From Tranzscheliella williamsii (lineage: Eukaryota > Basidiomycota > Ustilaginomycetes > Ustilaginales > Ustilaginaceae), in NCBI GenBank assembly GCA_023212725.1, contig JALBYF010000034.1, positions 124,001-188,000 of the forward strand: a stretch of DNA of 64,000 bases. Reading direction: 5' to 3'. Below, one piece after another: positions 30,595 through 42,929 of the stretch; the stretch's first letter is position 1, and each line of letters starts with the position of its first letter. The position numbers and the translations under genes were made by a program. The notes under the pieces were generated by a model. It made no database searches. It worked only from the letters and a program-made list of their open reading frames with translations, and was not told where the DNA came from.

Positions 30595-31689
30595 ATGTCT
30601 GGATCTGGCGAGGACAGCCCGCTGAGACCAATGTCATCCTTTCAGCCAGCTTCAACGTTGCCCCGCAACATGAATTCTAGCGATGCTGCCAATGTTCCGC
30701 GTCTTGCCCCGCATGAGGGACAGCCTGGAGTTGTACAGCCTCGGCCTCGGCCGTTGATCCGAGGCGCAGTCGGCGCTGGCAACACAGTTCTGGTCAACAA
30801 TTGCCAGCGTGGCAATCCGGTGCTACAGCATATCCGCAACATCGGATGGGAGTATGCCGACATTGTGCCGGACTACCAGGTGGGTGTGGCCAGCTGTGTG
30901 TTGTTTCTCAGCATTCGGTACCACCGTTTGCATCCCGAATATGTCCATACACGCATCCAGAAGCTGCAACAAATGTACACCTTGCGCATACTTCTTGTCC
31001 TGTGCGACGTCAACGACCACCAAGCGGCTATCAGGGAACTCACCAAAGTGTCTTTGATCAACAATCTGACCATGATCGTAGCCTGGTCGCCAGAAGAGGC
31101 GGGGAAATACATTGAGACCTACAAATCGTTCGAACACAAACCTCCGGACATGATCAAGGAGCGCATCAGCAACGACTACATGAGCCAGATCACCAACGTA
31201 CTCACTACCGTGCGCGGCATCAACAAAACAGATGTCGTTACGCTCCTCTCCAATTTCGGTTCGCTGGAGGCCATCAGCAAAGCTACGGTGGAAGAGCTAA
31301 GCATGTGTCCAGGCTTCGGCGAAATCAAAGCGAAGCGTCTTCACGATGTTTTCCACCAGTCCTTCCGTGTGGGCGAAAGCCGAAGCAGGAAGGAGCGCAA
31401 ACGGGCCGGTGCTGATCCGACGGACGCCGAGGTGGTGGCCGGTGAGGGTGGTTCAACTCGGGCCGCGGGCCTCCTGGATCTCTCCGAAGCCGATGACCTG
31501 CTTGCCGGCGTGAACGACGCTCAAGACAGCTCGACCGCTTTGGCGCGAGCAGAGACCGTCTCCAACGGCCTCGATCCAGCCGTGCGCGCCTCGGATGCCC
31601 GCCCGGACGACTTCGACGGCCTCACCGAGGAGGAGCAGCTAAAGCTGGCCATGGAGATGAGCATGGCCGACCCAGGCGACGATGACTGA
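30595..31689 (+). CDS. RAD10: Rad10/ERCC1 subunit of the XPF-ERCC1 structure-specific nuclease
   Basis: One exon encodes 364 residues. Residues ~60-185 form the inactive nuclease-like central domain: VLVNNCQRGNPVLQHIRN, then IVPDYQVG...CVLFLSIRYH, with the catalytic XPF-type ERKxxxD absent as normal for ERCC1. Residues ~205-262 form the tandem helix-hairpin-helix domain (LTTVRGINKTDVVTLL, CPGFGEIKAKRLHDVF) that binds XPF (Rad1/Rad16). ERCC1 with XPF cuts 5' of bulky lesions in nucleotide-excision repair and trims 3' flaps in recombination, in the nucleus. The acidic tail ends with EEEQLKLAMEMSMADPG (~345-360). This fits the ubiquitin-interacting-motif pattern (acidic patch, Leu-x-x-Ala-x-x-x-Ser), which is not part of the human or yeast protein as I know them. 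Confidence 0.94.
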   Translation: MSGSGEDSPLRPMSSFQPASTLPRNMNSSDAANVPRLAPHEGQPGVVQPRPRPLIRGAVGAGNTVLVNNCQRGNPVLQHIRNIGWEYADIVPDYQVGVASCVLFLSIRYHRLHPEYVHTRIQKLQQMYTLRILLVLCDVNDHQAAIRELTKVSLINNLTMIVAWSPEEAGKYIETYKSFEHKPPDMIKERISNDYMSQITNVLTTVRGINKTDVVTLLSNFGSLEAISKATVEELSMCPGFGEIKAKRLHDVFHQSFRVGESRSRKERKRAGADPTDAEVVAGEGGSTRAAGLLDLSEADDLLAGVNDAQDSSTALARAETVSNGLDPAVRASDARPDDFDGLTEEEQLKLAMEMSMADPGDDD

Positions 31690-32254
31690 TACATGTGCCC
31701 GACCGCCAGCACGCCACAGGCTAGTGAATATACCCACCCACACTTGTACTAATATGCCCACAGCCGTTCAGCTCTTTGGCACGTGTTGCTGAACTAGATC
31801 ATATATAGATCGAGTCGCCAGCTTTGTTCCGTTCGTATGTGCTCGCGTTCTCTGTTGACGTCGCACTGCAGGCCTGAGGCTGGCTGCCGCGATGGCCGGT
31901 GGCTCTCGACACGGCCATCCTGGTGTACGCCGGCTTCTGAGCCGGCTTCCGTCTCGGCGCGCCGGACAGCATCGGGCAGCAGCACCGGCAAACCGCCGCT
32001 CGGCACAGACGTCACAAACCGGGGCATGCATACTAACGAAGAGGATGAAAGGCTGGCCCGACGGACCTGTCCAGCCTGTAGACAGGCGGGATTCCAACAG
32101 TGAGAATTGATAAATAGTGACAATGCAGAGCGAAGCCAAGGGGGGAGGGGGTGCGTTGGCAGCACAGCTGGCAATAACGCGGGGGCTGCGACCACGCAAT
32201 GATCGCAGCGTGGGGGTGGAAAACAGGGGCAAACCGGTGCCAGCACGGCTGCGT
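31690..32254. other. convergent 3' flank of RAD10 and the lysozyme-like gene
   Basis: No gene is seen in this 565 bp. Confidence 0.4.
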
Positions 32255-33382
32255 CTAGCAGCTCGCCAGGTTCTTGTATTTTCCCATGTCATAGGTATTG
32301 GACTTGCCGAGGAACCAGCCGTTGAGCATCTGGAAGATGTAGTCGAGGTTGTTCTGTGCGGAGCAGTTGCCCTGCTGCTTGGCCGCGGTGGCCTTTTGGA
32401 CGGTCAGGCCCTTGGACCATCCATTGTACATACCGATGGCCTCGAGGGCGTTGCCGCCGCATGAGTTGAGCGTGTTCTTAAAGTACTTGGCGCCGGCATC
32501 GACGTTGAACCAGACATCCTTGCAGTTGCCGTTGGGAGCACCGCCACACTTGTCCGGCGTAATTTGCATCAGGCCCTGCTCGCCGTTGCCACCAGTCACG
32601 TGGGGGTTGCAGGTGGACTCCTGCATGGCAAACGACATGAGTACGGTGGCGGGAACGTTGTGAGCCTTTTCGGCAGCCTTGAAGGCCCAAAGGACATCCT
32701 TGCAAGGAGCAAAGACAGACGACGAGGCGGCCTGATCACCAGAAAGAACCTTGAGCTGTTCGAGGTTGATTTTGGGAGGGTTCCAGCCTCCCGAGCTGAT
32801 GCCACAGTTGAGGAAGTTTTGGGAGCCGTTGGGGTGTTCGTCATTAGCTCCGCTCGAACCACAGCCGCCAACTTTTATGCCGAAGAGACCAGCTCCGGAA
32901 GCACTAGACGAAGAAGAGGAAGAAGAGGAAGACGACGATGAGGAACTCTTGGAGTCGGACTCGCTCTTGCTGGAAGAGGAGGAGTGGGAGGAGCCTTTGC
33001 TAGACGAGCTGGAGTCAGAGCCAGACTTGGAGCTAGAGTTGGTACCTGCCTTCGAGCTGGCCTCAGAATGGGACTGGCTTTGCGATGAGGCAGATGAACC
33101 ACTCTTAGAGCTGTTGTCCTGTTTGGCGGCAGTGACAGCGGCTTGGCCGGAGCCTGCGGCAGCGTGGCTGGTTTTGGCCTTGCAGGATCGCTTTGAACCC
33201 TTATAGTGTCGCTTGGCGTTGGGATGTTGCTTGTAATATCGCTTCACCATACCGTCACGTCGCTGCAGGGGAACAGCTGGAAGGTCGAGGACGTCCAGGT
33301 TGCGAGTTTGGATGCCAGCATCTGCAGACGCGCTGACAGCGACCAAGGCTAGGGAAGTGGCGAAGAGACCGAGGAACTTCAT
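32255..33382 (-). CDS. secreted serine-rich lysozyme-like (SLT-type) protein
   Basis: One exon encodes 375 residues, with the ATG at 33382. Residues 1-~22 are a signal peptide (MKFLGLFATSLALVAVSASA). Residues 30-65 carry several dibasic sites (QRR, VKR, AKR, SKR) typical of Kex2 processing. Residues ~88-165 are almost pure Ser with Lys and Asp, a likely O-mannosylated stalk. Residues ~190-375 form a lysozyme-fold domain. It has the transglycosylase signature: candidate catalytic Glu in FAMQES near residue 256, then GEQGLMQITPDKCGG, and later GGNALEAIGMYNGWSKG. Eight or more cysteines suggest disulfides. The family cleaves peptidoglycan in bacteria; here the likely role is attack on competing bacteria outside the cell, though chitinous substrates are possible. 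Origin by ancient transfer from bacteria is an inference. Confidence 0.85.
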   Translation of the reverse strand: MKFLGLFATSLALVAVSASADAGIQTRNLDVLDLPAVPLQRRDGMVKRYYKQHPNAKRHYKGSKRSCKAKTSHAAAGSGQAAVTAAKQDNSSKSGSSASSQSQSHSEASSKAGTNSSSKSGSDSSSSSKGSSHSSSSSKSESDSKSSSSSSSSSSSSSSSASGAGLFGIKVGGCGSSGANDEHPNGSQNFLNCGISSGGWNPPKINLEQLKVLSGDQAASSSVFAPCKDVLWAFKAAEKAHNVPATVLMSFAMQESTCNPHVTGGNGEQGLMQITPDKCGGAPNGNCKDVWFNVDAGAKYFKNTLNSCGGNALEAIGMYNGWSKGLTVQKATAAKQQGNCSAQNNLDYIFQMLNGWFLGKSNTYDMGKYKNLASC

Positions 33383-34610
33383 GGTCACGAGTTGAGATGT
33401 TGAGTGATTCGGGCAAAGAGAATCGAGCGTAGGAAAACGGTGTGCAGAGACGATGATGGGACTAGAATGCGAGCAAAACCGAACGCAGAAGATGCAGTGG
33501 GGAGACCAAAGATGGCAGGTGGGAAATGCAGAGAGGGGAGAATTGCGAGATGTGAGGATGGCGGGCCGAAATGAATGACCTTGCTTAGAATGCGTCTAGG
33601 GGCGGGGAACCGGAACGAAGACCTTTTGTTGGACCAGCCAAGGTCTTTTGTTCAGTGAAACCGGGAGAGGGGATGAAAGGGATGAAGGGGATGGCCAAGA
33701 TGAGGAACGGAAGGAAGAGGCAAGCGCACCAAACCGAGGAGCGAAGGGCTAGCTGGAAGGGGCCCAAACGAGCGCCAAGCGTGACAAGCGCCAAGCGTGA
33801 CAAGCGCCAAGCGTGTATCGGTTCAGGGTGGGCTAAGCCATGCCAGCGGAAGGTGCTGCAGCCTTCCAACTATCCGGAGGATACGCTCGATGTCGCGCAT
33901 TAATCTGCGTTGGCATGCAAAGGTCAGGGTCCAAGTGTTGCTTGGATCCCAAAGCCGCAGCTAGACAGCCAGCGAGGCACGATCAGCTAGCGGTAATGAT
34001 AATCTCAAACCCTGGTGAAACCAAATTTCGATTATTGTGGAAGCCAATCTCTTTGTAGCGCCAAGAAACTCGGCGAAATTATTGCATACTAGTTCGATCT
34101 GTTGTCGTCGGCCGTTGCGCTGTGAAGTAAAATGGGGGGATTGTGATTGTGGTAACTCACAATAAAACAATGTTAGACCAAAAGGGTGAAGATTGCGCAG
34201 ATCGGGAAAAAGCGCGTCGCTGTATTGACACGCGCGTCGCTGTATCATTCCTCCTGTAACCGCTAAAAACACCCCTATCAACCAATTTTCAGACGCTCAC
34301 CGCAAACAAGTGCTGAAGGCGCCTGTGAGGTGAGCGCAGTTGTGCACTAGATTCTTTCTGTTTTACCACGGCTTCGAGGCAACTCCGCGGCAGCTAACCT
34401 TGACATTCTTGATAGTGGTAAACGCGAGGCCATTTGCGGAACCACGACTCGTCAAATAAACGGCCGAATGTGAGATCAGGTTGTTAACGTACAACACGGC
34501 GCCGTAGATCGGGTAAGCGCGTGAATCCATCAAAACCTAGCGTGTTTGGGCATTTGAGATTGTCCCATGCGCTCATCTCGACCACCATCACTCGAATTCT
34601 TCACCTTATC
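33383..34610. promoter_or_regulatory. promoters of lysozyme-like and HNH genes (divergent)
   Basis: No gene is seen in 1.2 kb. A 16-bp tandem repeat lies at 33772-33815. Confidence 0.4.
33772..33815. repeat. 16-bp tandem repeat, 2.75 copies
   Basis: The unit GCGCCAAGCGTGACAA is repeated twice perfectly, then a third partial copy. It lies about 390 bp upstream of the lysozyme-like start codon. Confidence 0.8.
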
Positions 34611-35505
34611 ATGCCTCCCTCTCCTATGCTGCCCGAGTTCTACCCTCTCACCATAGATACATGGGATTCCGATGCAGACGAGATTATACAAGTCTCTGAC
34701 GAGTCTGGAGCACCAGTGGCTTCCTTTTCAATCGAATTTTTGAAGAAGGGCAAAGTGTGCACATGGGCGTATATACATCGTGCTTGTGTGGCATGTGTCG
34801 CAGAGGTTGGCACCCTATTCCAACCCGAGAAACCTGAATCACCGGTATCAGTGGTGCCTGTCCGCGGGACTTACCTCTATGTGCGTGATGATGGATCGAA
34901 GGAGCCATGCACACCTCAAGTCGGGCCGCGGTTTCATTACAAGTATCGAGGTCCATCTTCAGCGCTAGGATCTTCAGATACGACCATGAGCCACTCGTCG
35001 AGGAGCACCGTGAACCAATCTAAATTCCTGTCAGAGCTACTCATCAGGGACGGCTGGTGCATCATCACCGACTTCAAAAAGGGTGTCGCTGCGCATATCC
35101 TACCGCAAAGCCGGCCCGAATACTATGCTGAAGTATTGGGCCGCCCAGTGTCGTACTTATTCAAGGCGAGCTACGGTCTACTTCTCGCACCACAACTCCA
35201 TCGCGCATTTGACCGCGGCGAGATTGCCTTGTATTACAGTAAATTTTTTGTCGGTATCTGCCATCATTTACATACTCTACTGGTTGCGTATACTGACTCT
35301 GGCTTTTTCACAGACATATTCCACCTTGATCGTTCATGTGTTCGATGGCAGTGAGCACAAACATCTCCATGGGAAAGAGATTCAGCTTAGCCGCTTTCGC
35401 TACGATGACGTTTCTGAATTACCGGACCCGAGGTTACTCTGGTTCCACTACAAGCAGTGTATGGTTAAGCACTTTAGGGGGTTCTCGCACTTTCCTCTGC
35501 CGTAA
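34611..35505 (+). CDS. HNH endonuclease family protein, with one intron of uncertain donor
   Basis: The first exon from ATG 34611 encodes a variable N-terminal region, then the fungal HNH core: LLIRDGWCIITD, VAAHILPQSRPEYY, LLLAPQLHRAFDRGEIALYY. The normal C-terminal continuation of the family (STLIVHVFDGSEHKHLHGKE ... LLWFHYKQCMVKHFRGF) lies at 35320-35505 in another frame, after a clear branch site and TTTTTCACAG acceptor at 35313. Joining in frame needs a donor in phase 0, and the only candidate is the weak GTCGGT at 35250 (276 residues). The better-looking donor GTAAAT at 35239 would shift the frame. So the gene is either spliced at a poor donor or lightly decayed. The first Cys-x-x-Thr pair replaces the more usual Cys-Cys-Val-Thr-Gly. 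Such genes are common in basidiomycetes, with unknown roles. Confidence 0.65.
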
Positions 35506-36914
35506 CGTCTTTATACCCAACCAGTCCGGACTTCAACCACTCGGTTGATAAAACCGTCGACGGCTCCTAGGCGCTTGCCTGTTTGACACTATAGACGTCT
35601 CGAGCCAAGTTCTCATGCGATCTTCCGCGTCGCCTAATTATGTGCGTCTCGCTATTCCCTCAGTGCGCGGTGTGGCGGTTCATGGTGCGCATCAACCATG
35701 CAGGCAGCCTATCAGGGAAGCCGGCCAGCCATATCGAGCTCAATGTGATAGCCACCTGTGTTTACCTGATTGACTCTGGGTTTGACGGGCAGAAGTGCGC
35801 CTTCCCTGCCCTGATTTGCCTCACATACATCACTAATGGTCCGCTCCGCGATATCGGTTCCGTTGGTGTAAATGCGTTACATAGGTGGGGTCGAGCCGAG
35901 CACGATACCCGCTGCTAGCCATGCTGTCAATTGTGGATTGCGCGTGCAGAGCAAAGCAACGGCGCGCTCGACTTGTGTCGGGGACGACCTTTCCAACCTT
36001 TTTCCATGCTCGTGCCTGTTGAGTTGGCGTTGGCACTGCCACCCACGAGCCCACATGATGAGCGTCACAGCCCTGGCTGCCCCACCAAGCTTCGTTAACA
36101 ATAGCCCAGTCTAGCGTGTCTTAAGGGCGCGCGGGCCGGGTGCGTTGTCCTCTCCAGCGTCCCTCTGCAGCTCTGCCTGTGGCGCGCAGGTGGGGCCACC
36201 CATGACCGCCTCTGCACCCACTGTGAGCAGGATGCCGGCCCAACCCCCTCCGTTGCATAAGTACACAGGTCCGTACTTAGGGGCTACTGTGGACATGCAC
36301 AGGACCTCTTCGCGTAACCTTTGTCATAGTGTTTACCGACACTGTCTGTCTCACTCTGGCTCTGTGTCTGCGACCCTCTATCCTAGTACGTTCTTTTGCT
36401 TCCATCCTTAGCCGAGACGTTGCTACGAGCAGGGAGTCCAGCGTACTGATGTCTGGGCACCTGATCTTGTTACGGTGGTACTGACAAACCTGTCTCATCT
36501 TGAGAGGAAGTTCTGAAAAGTGCAACAGACGGTGGCGGCACAAACGAGAATGGAAGATCTACTGCATCGGTCGCAGGTAACAAAGCATACTTGGTTGGAT
36601 GGCGGCTAGATGCCATAGCATATTCAGCCGGCTAAGCTCTTAACGAAGTCTCAAAATTTCGTTCGATTTCGTTATCATCCAGGGGGGAAAGTACATGACA
36701 GCAAGGAAGCGAAACCAACGAACAACTTGGTGGCAATTGCCTAAGTGCAGACTTGTAGACTTGCCAGAGCGTGGCAGCCCACCTCTTCACATGTCGACAA
36801 TCCCCATCCGCTGCCCAGGCCCGCCGTCGTCTGGTGCATATACCACCTATTGCTGCGATTTGAAGAGTACAGGCATGCGCTCGAGGCAGATGGCGAACGA
36901 GACGCAAAGTGCGC
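35506..36914. other. gene-free region between HNH gene and actin 3' end
   Basis: About 1.4 kb on which I see no gene or repeat. The open frames are short and show no recognisable sequence. Confidence 0.4.
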
Positions 36915-38681
<1,767 letters not shown>

Positions 38682-39724
38682 TTTGGCTGATGTTCTAATT
38701 GAAGGGATAGAAGGGTAAAGAGACGAGAAGGGTAGGAAAAAAGAGGGATCCTCGAGAGCTAGGCGATAGGGATGGAGAAGTTCGAATGGAAGGTGCGAAG
38801 GATCCGAAAGGGGGATGTGGACAGCGCTAGGTATTAGCTGGCCAAAGAGGAGGGCTGCGCTGGGTTTGGCCCATCTGGATTGCTCAATGGGACGGGGCGA
38901 TACCGCTCAGGAAGACTTGCGAACGGTCCATGAAGCACCACGCACACGCAACACAGCCATTACGGACTACTTTCCCGATCATGAACCATTTCCGTGGACT
39001 TCAAATGAATACTTTAGACACGACTACAAAGCAACGGCAGTACAGCTAACTCAGCGCTAAACTATTCTACGTGAATTTGAAGAGTTGTTCGAACAAGGAC
39101 ACAGGCATATTGGTTGGGTTTCGCAACGGTGATAATGAAATCAGACCAAGCGAGCTCAGGCCACCCTATCCTTACGCCGACCTTTGTATCGCCACGAGCC
39201 GTTCGAAACTAACTTGAGTAAGGAAGGCGTTGGGATTTTAAAGGGGTTCGACGTGTTCTGATGGACCCCTTTCTTCTGAATGCTGGCTTGTGCGCTGTCA
39301 ATCTAGCGTGCCATCGTTGATCGAACCAGTCCCCGCGCCAGGAAGGATGGCTACCAGCAAGCTCAACAATCTCGCAGGGGAAGGCTTCAGCCCCAATTAA
39401 CATGATGGCATTGAAGACAAAGGCTAGTAGGACGGCCTTATCAAAGTACAACCCGAACGCTCTCAATCGGATTAACGACTGCAAACGTCTCTTGCTCCGT
39501 GCAGATCAGTATTATGGGGGGTGCATCAGGGCGCCGACAGGCTCGATCACCAGCAGTATCCTAATCAAGTTGTAGGTGAGGGCAAAACTTAACAGCTATT
39601 GCGGCGATTCTTACACTTGCCTTACCCGGCCATGCCCTTGTCACCGAGACGCATGAGTAGACCAGGTCAATTTGCGGTACGGCGTCACCATCTAGAGCTT
39701 GTATGTTACATGCATTGAGAAACC
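38682..39724 (-). promoter_or_regulatory. actin promoter and HIS6 3' flank
   Basis: This is about 1 kb with no gene. The strongest promoter sequence should be next to 38682. No TATA box stands out. Confidence 0.4.
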
Positions 39725-41467
39725 CTACGCAGATCCGTTCCACTGAACGAGCTCGTCTAGGGTGACGCCACTGCCTCCAAATATGTCCAAGGCGCTACCG
39801 AAAGTGAGGTCCACTTTGCCCTGCGAAAGGCTGTTAACGAGTTCCAGATCGGAAAGGTCTGCACATAGTCGTCAAATGCTTAGTCACTGATGGGCAATGT
39901 TTCGCCAGTATAACCGTTTATAAGGAACACTTACTGCGTGCACCGCCGGCGTAAGTCGTTGGGATGGTCACCCACTCGCCAAGATCTGTGTTGATAAAAG
40001 TTTGGACGAAGGAGATTGGCGTATGAATATGGGCAATAACAGCATCCGCAATGGCCGACCCCATAGCTTTGACTTACTCTTTACCAGCTCTTGATCAATA
40101 CCTTGGCACAATCCTTCCACATCAGCAGCATGAATCAAGAATTCGCTGCAGAACCTGGAAAGAAGATCCAGCGACTGTTTGTTGACCTCCATATCCGTCA
40201 TGTCTTGCCAGCGGTTCATCGCGACGACCCACTTGTCGCCTCTGCGACGGCAACTGACATCAACGACAAGATTCTCTTTACCCACGGTATTGCATAGCTC
40301 TTCGAGTCTTTGCTGCGCGAAGCGACACTCAGGGAAGAGATACGAGGTGACGATAATCTTCTGAGCGCCCTTGTCGATCCATTCTTTGGCATTCAAACCG
40401 TTGATACCACCGCCCACGTGAAGGCCACGCGGCCAGGCTTGTACGGCCGAGGTGGCTGCATCGTCGTTTCTCGGTCCTAGCTTGATGACGTGACCGCCAG
40501 TCAGGTTGTGTTTCTTGTAGAGCTCAGCAAAATAGTCTGGCCTGTGGGAGGCGACAAAGTTGGTCTTTAGAGTACTGTCCTGATCGGTAAGAGTGCCACC
40601 GACGATCTGCTTCACAACGCCCTCGTGCAGATCTATGCAGGGTCGAAATAGGCTCTTTCTTCGACGGCTAGGTGAAGACGCATGAGTCCCAGCTTCAGAC
40701 TGGTTGATTGGTTCTTTGCTGAAATATGACTGCAGCCACGTGTCCTCTTGTCCGTCGGGGATGCCCTCTTTCCGGACGGCGCTCCGGAAGCCGGGTCGTG
40801 CCTTGCACGTAGCCAACCACCGTTGCGTGGCTGGACCCAAACTGAGTGGTATGTTTTTGCGCCATTCTTCGCTCCTGGTGCCTAGAAGCTGGTCGAGGAT
40901 ATCAAGGCCGTACATCATAGCGCAGTCGGCTGCAGTGAAGTGGTGCCCAGCTACCAGCTTTCCATTATTCTTGACGAGACAGTCCTCAATGTACTTGAGA
41001 TCGGCATCAAGACCGCGGGCACAGATCTTCTCAAGAGCGGTACAACCATCTTGAGAAGCGGCGCCGCCCTTTATCACATAGAAGAGAGACATCATGTGCA
41101 GTAACACTGAGCCTTCGGAGAATTCAATCCAGGCAGAGAGGTCCAGACTGGCTTGCGTTTTTTCGCCAAGTCTGGGTCCAAGCTGGACCCTGGTCGGGTC
41201 ATAGTAGTGTAGCAACAGATGCTGGAAGATTGCGTTGCTTTCAATAATGATCAGGCCGTCGTCTGTCAGGACGGGAGAACGGCCAAGGGGGTGTACGCGT
41301 TTGAGGTCGTCACCGGCGAGTCTGGTGACCGGGTCGCGCTTGTACAGTTTCACCTCGTATGCGACTTTGAGCTCCTCCAGCAGCCAAAGGATTCTGTTGG
41401 AGCGGCTCAACTCCAAGTGATGCAGCACGAGCCCCTTTGAGGCGGCGGGTGGCGTCTGGTTCGTCAT
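39725..41467 (-). CDS. HIS6: GTT1-like glutathione S-transferase fused to HIS6 (ProFAR isomerase), 3 exons
   Basis: Exons 40078-41467, 39935-39985 and 39725-39858 join in frame (both introns phase 1; donors GTAAGT) to 524 residues. Residues ~10-232 are a glutathione S-transferase of the Gtt1 type ([44 protein letters not shown]). Residues 233-272 are a linker, and ~273-524 are complete HIS6. The HIS6 part has [19 protein letters not shown] with catalytic-type Asp279, VVDVSCRR with Asp403, [10 protein letters not shown], and the C terminus YAGGARN...[16 protein letters not shown]6 opens and rearranges the sugar of ProFAR to PRFAR in step 4 of histidine synthesis. Both parts sit in the same exon with no stop and no in-frame Met for at least 80 codons before the HIS6 domain, so a separate HIS6 start would need an unseen intron. 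Normal HIS6 is ~260 aa and stands alone. The fusion is seen in sequence; the benefit of linking the domains is unknown. Confidence 0.88.
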
Positions 41468-42929
41468 TGTAGGATTGGGTGGTCGGGAGGTCTGGAAGAG
41501 GGCTGCCGGCTTGCTTCGCTCGTGTCAGGTGGAGGCAAAAGAGTCGCTGGGGAAATGACCTCTCGGCCGCATAAACACCGAAATAATTCAAAGCTGACTT
41601 CTTCTTGTTGGAACGAGCTCCAACGGACGATGATTCCAAATCTCATCGGCGATCCACCGAGCTATCGAGAGATGGGGCTTGCTCATACCGGCAAGCCCCG
41701 CGCCATCTCCGTTAGTATATAGCACAGTCGCAATCCGTTTCCCTAGATGTACGTACATACACACATACATACACTGTCTCTACACAACAGCTACAAGATT
41801 GCGCTGATCGCGAACAAGCGCGGTGTGAAAGTCCCGTCAACGCACGGTGTACTTTCTACGTTTGTTTGCAATATCATTCACATTATGCACCGTCCAGTAG
41901 CCACTGCATCCGGACTCGGAACGTTGCTGCATCTTGTCCACCTGCGGCCAGATTGCGACGTAAAGTTCATAATGAGAAAGGATAGCGTTGAGACATGGCA
42001 ATCACAGTGCTCACCTGACTGTCTCATGTCTTCAGCGCAGTGCAGGTGTAGCGGTTGGGTCTGACCAGCATGGCCGACGGTCGATCCAACAACCTGCCTA
42101 ATCAGGGCAAATGAAACAAGAGCGAGATGAGGAAGCATGCAAAAGCCAAACGGACGTGACCCGCCGTTGACATGCAGCGAGCACACTCCATGGCTAAGAC
42201 TGATCAAACTCCGTGCGGAGTGTGGAGCGACGAGCATGTGCGTGGTGGCTTGCCGAATCATCGCAGTCATTGTCTTCCTATCCGTTTGGGGTGGGGGCTA
42301 GAGGCGTCAGAGCAAGGGGTCCTAGAATCTGATCGCTTGCGGCCAGACAGGCCGTGTGCGGCTGTATGCATGTGGGGGGAAAGCTGTGAGTGTGAGTGGC
42401 TTGCGTGTCTTTCCGGCTTCCCTTGTTCACCGGGTCATCTATAGGAGACTAAACTAAGCTTCGACGTTCTGTTCAGGTGCTGGCCGCCTGAGATTGATCT
42501 GGCAACAATTAATATTGCCAATATTGATATAGTTGATCACGAAAAAAGATATTAGAAAATGTAGCAGTCACATGTCACATATGTATCCGTGATGCGCATC
42601 CCCCACGTCGGTGAAGTCCTGGCGGGGGGCACGTCCATATTCTTGGCGCAGCCACAAAATGAATCACAAGAATTGATGTGCATCACCCCGCAAAATGCTT
42701 GGTGTTCAGGAACACGCACTAAATGTCATCTGTTCTCCTACCCCAACACCTTCTCCTTCCTTTCTACGAGAGCTCCCCGACCTGCCGGACGCTGTTTTTA
42801 TCCGGACCCTGAAGATATAAAGCGGGCCACATCTGATGCATCTTTGCCTAAAGCCTTTTCCCGTGCTGTGTTTGCAATTTTGTCAGGACTATAATTTTTT
42901 CGTCCTTCGCCGTCCTCCTCGTCGTGACC
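41468..42929. promoter_or_regulatory. GST-HIS6 / MFS transporter divergent promoter region
   Basis: There is no gene in 1.46 kb. It holds a short CATA/TACA-rich microsatellite at about 41747-41776, an AT-rich patch with a perfect inverted repeat at 42511-42525, and a TATAAA box at 42816-42821, 109 bp before the transporter start. Confidence 0.5.
42511..42525. promoter_or_regulatory. perfect inverted repeat AATATTG-C-CAATATT
   Basis: Two 7-bp arms are separated by one base, inside an AT-rich patch about 405 bp upstream of the MFS transporter start codon. The symmetry suits a dimeric regulator; no factor is assigned. Confidence 0.45.

Noticed and set aside
33383..33388. Two-codon upstream extension of the lysozyme-like gene
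   Set aside because: The first codon is GTG. The ATG at 33382 starts a clean signal peptide.
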